Assembly (NCBI GenBank): GCA_009780955.1 | Contig: WQZB01000051.1 | Coordinates: forward strand, 1 to 35,874 | Direction of reading: 5' to 3' | DNA length: 35,874 bases | From: Polyangiaceae bacterium | GTDB taxonomy: Bacteria > Myxococcota_A > Polyangia > Polyangiales > Polyangiaceae | Part shown: piece by piece, positions 35,844-35,874 of the stretch | How the letters are laid out: each line of letters starts with the position of its first letter | Numbering within the stretch: the stretch's first letter is position 1 | Made by a program: the position numbers and the translations under genes | The notes under the pieces: generated by a model | What the model was told of the DNA's origin: nothing | Seen by the model: the letters and a program-made list of their open reading frames with translations, nothing else | Databases searched by the model: none

Positions 35844-35874
35844 CGAGGCATTCGAAGTTTGACGTATCCGGGGG

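Overview
The window looks like chromosomal DNA from a GC-rich, diderm, predatory or soil-type deltaproteobacterial lineage, most likely Myxococcota (class Polyangia). The evidence is the many lipobox lipoproteins, a secreted EGF-repeat protein ending in a MYXO-CTERM-like tail, an NtrC-type regulator in a bamD operon, and a eukaryote-like Ser/Thr kinase. The assignment is inference, not a database result.

Layout. 1-4140 is a wreckage zone: a large SF2 helicase that has lost its Walker A region, a small integrase-associated ORF, and an in-frame chimera of broken nrdA and metE pieces. 4137-6136 is an intact, translationally coupled AAA ATPase + HNH endonuclease pair that resembles a Septu (PtuA/PtuB)-type antiviral module. 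6137-24600 is mostly core genome: a membrane protein, a PEGA-like lipoprotein, guaA, dut, a bamD-ntrC-membrane protein operon, a beta-helix/EGF surface protein, greA, a sulfatase-fold/HEAT membrane protein, and a yfgM-like/bamB-like pair. 23900-26435 holds two paralogous Cys-rich lipoproteins, a 33-34 bp tandem array and a perfect 22-bp-arm palindrome that runs into a strong dif-like (XerC/XerD) site. 26435-34700 returns to core genes: gpsA, a HelD-like UvrD helicase, a TlpA-type thioredoxin lipoprotein, groEL-groES under a CIRCE operator, and a kinase. tRNA-Gln and tRNA-Glu follow, then a truncated tyrosine integrase with its small partner gene at the right edge.

How it fits together. The two ends look like decayed integrative elements; the left one carries or flanks the defence pair. 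The middle is housekeeping sequence punctuated by a dispersed 121-168 bp inverted-repeat (MITE/REP-like) family. Its arms covary between copies and it sits at gene ends, in several cases touching stop codons. The dif candidate near 26.37 kb, with most of the KOPS-like octamers I spotted pointing at it, suggests that the window may span the replication terminus, which would also fit the load of gene debris. The most novel items are the ATPase-HNH pair among the debris, the dif/palindrome/array locus and the covarying repeat family.
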